DNA of 64,000 nucleotides from Haematococcus lacustris (taxonomy: Eukaryota > Chlorophyta > Chlorophyceae > Chlamydomonadales > Haematococcaceae): the NCBI GenBank assembly GCA_030144725.1, contig JASKMD010000029.1, positions 12,320,733-12,384,732 of the forward strand, read 5' to 3'. Positions within the stretch are counted from its first letter, which is position 1; each line of letters starts with the position of its first letter. The position numbers were made by a program, and so were the translations under genes. Shown here piece after piece: positions 62,818 to 64,000 of this stretch. Below the pieces are notes generated by a model. The model was not told where the DNA came from and did no database searches. It worked only from the letters and a program-made list of their open reading frames with translations.

Positions 62818-62970
62818 CAGCTGGAGCCGCGTAGGGAGATGGGCGTGATGGTGATGATGGATGAGTACCGCACCAGCCGCATCGGCGCAGCGGTGAATGG
62901 CCAGCAGCAGTGTGATGCGCAGCTGGACCATGAGCAGGGAGTACCCAGGCATGGGCGTCAGCTGGCCATT
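62818..62970 (+). pseudogene. Second Fanzor/TnpB-like fragment
   Basis: A frame reading GVMVMMDEYRTSRIGAAVNG aligns with IITVIVDEYRTSRVSSSVH of the remnant at 12026, followed by weakly similar sequence (CDAQLDHEQGVPRHG). There is no RuvC-III motif downstream, so only a short diverged piece survives. Confidence 0.55.
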
Positions 62971-63765
62971 TACCAAAGGCCCAGCAGCAGCAGCAGTCTG
63001 GGTCACAAAAGTGTGTTTCAGGAGCTTGTAGTCAGCTTAGCTAGAGTCATTGTAAAATCTGTGCCCTGTCACAGCCCTGCAAGGCTACAGTGTAGGTGCA
63101 AGGCGCCCAGGCACTGCGTGTGGAAATCTTACCCAGAACAGGCGACATCCCCACCTCCCCTTCATGTGTGGTTCCTATGATTATCCCTTAGCGTTGGTAC
63201 ACACACCCTGCTAGGTTGCTGGAGAAAGGTGCTGGCGCTCACTAGGCAGGATGGATTGGTGTCGTGACGTGCTGCCACTCCTCCCTGCCCCTGTCCTGGC
63301 TGTACAGCACGCAAACAAGCACCACGCCAAGGAGGTACAAGCTATTGCGAAGGCAAGATCACAGGAGCAAACGCAACCAATAGATGAAGGTAGTGGGGCA
63401 TCTGGAGCCGGCCATGAGGCTACAGTGGCGGGCGGCCATTCTCCGCAAGTGGCGCCAAACACTTGTGCGGAGACGCTGGTGAATCCGTACGTCAGGCACG
63501 GCCTACAGATGGCACAGGGGCATGATTGTGCAAACATCGCTTGCTTAGTCTCAGTGTGTGTCAACATGTTGTGGGTGCTAGGCCAACAACATGGATCAAG
63601 TCAATGACCAACATGAGGCACCGGCACAGCCCAGGCAGTGAATGGAAGCTTAATGAACCCATTAAGAAGCAATTGAGGTGAGCCTCCGAGTCAAGAGCAA
63701 TAGGTCACCCCTCCCATTGAACCACCACGTAAGGGACATTTGACTTTGATTGGTCACCCCTCCCA
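62971..63765. other. No gene recognised; one 118-residue ATG frame
   Basis: The plus frame 63251-63607 starts with an ATG (MDWCRDVLPLLPAPVLAVQH) and contains HHAKEVQAIAKARSQEQTQP, a composition compatible with a real protein. I recognise no family and it may be a transposon piece. Confidence 0.3.
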
Positions 63766-64000
63766 TGATATGCTCCGGACTCAAGCCGGCTATGGCCTGC
63801 TGCGCTAGCATTGGACGCCGGGTCGATGGTGCCAGCCTTCAGCTCCCACCTCTGTGGCCTGCATCCGGGGATTCAGGGTTGTGCTGGTGGAGGATGTCTG
63901 GGCGCGGTCGGCGCCAGCACTTGCTCGCGCAGCACCTCTGTCGAGGAATCGGACGGGTGGCTGCGGCCGGTGCGCAAGGGCGCGACACGGAAGCGAGTTC
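63766..64000 (+). repeat. Repeat R6, copy 2 (cut by window end)
   Basis: Direct repeat of 60863-61097, with substitutions such as GTCGATGG for GTCGCTGG and GGTGGAGGATG for GGTGGACGATG. Confidence 0.92.

Overview
This window is nuclear DNA of a green alga. The genes are GC-rich, split by many short and long introns, and some have TGTAA poly(A)-type signals. The protein families (plant-cytosolic-type glucose-6-phosphate isomerase, a secreted fasciclin protein with a ShK-type cysteine domain, an F-box/LRR protein) fit a chlorophycean. The recurring EYRTSR...DRDxN gene fragment and the very heavy simple-repeat load resemble Haematococcus; that genus is my inference from memory of the repeat family, not a search result.

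Layout. 1-2930 is a 15-bp-based minisatellite. 3169-4030 (-) is a type II thymidine kinase, divergently paired across 0.44 kb with a three-RRM CELF/Bruno-like RNA-binding protein at 4474-7915 (+). 7.9-10.5 kb shows no recognisable gene. 10.5-15.6 kb is a transposon graveyard: a TIR element carrying an AT-hook ORF, a chimeric Fanzor/TnpB-like remnant with captured LRR-gene sequence, a 1,196-bp hAT-like element with a perfect 8-bp target duplication, and a 1,292-bp PIF/Harbinger-like element with a broken transposase. 16.7-26.3 kb (+) is one 15-exon F-box/LRR gene whose introns hold repeats, TE pieces and a 500-N gap. 26.3-29.9 kb is repeats and intergenic DNA. 29882-35154 (+) is a seven-exon fasciclin gene containing a 2.19-kb (GCCT)n intronic array. 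36752-41538 is a nearly perfect 4.8-kb inverted repeat. 42482-46055 and 47651-51223 (-) are two tandem GPI genes, nearly identical in exons and introns but with diverged upstream regions. 53179-59727 (-) is a DUF815-like P-loop ATPase gene, two of whose introns are almost pure tandem repeat. 59.7-64 kb is repeat-rich with no convincing gene.

The genes are not an operon and show no shared pathway: GPI serves central carbon metabolism, thymidine kinase serves nucleotide salvage, and the others are an RNA-binding regulator, a probable SCF substrate adaptor, a secreted adhesion or cell-wall protein and an uncharacterised ATPase. What unites the window is genome dynamics: giant intronic microsatellites, GC-AG introns, gene-fragment capture, a ~245-bp dispersed repeat with conserved stem-loops that begins inside the 3' end of the Fanzor-like ORF, and apparent recent homogenisation of the GPI pair.

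Exon borders were set by eye from splice consensus, reading phase and protein-family continuity. First exons of the RNA-binding, F-box/LRR and DUF815 genes are uncertain. Many long open frames (minisatellite, LPAC, GRGGA and PPRPA repeats) are artefacts of repeats whose unit length keeps a frame open.
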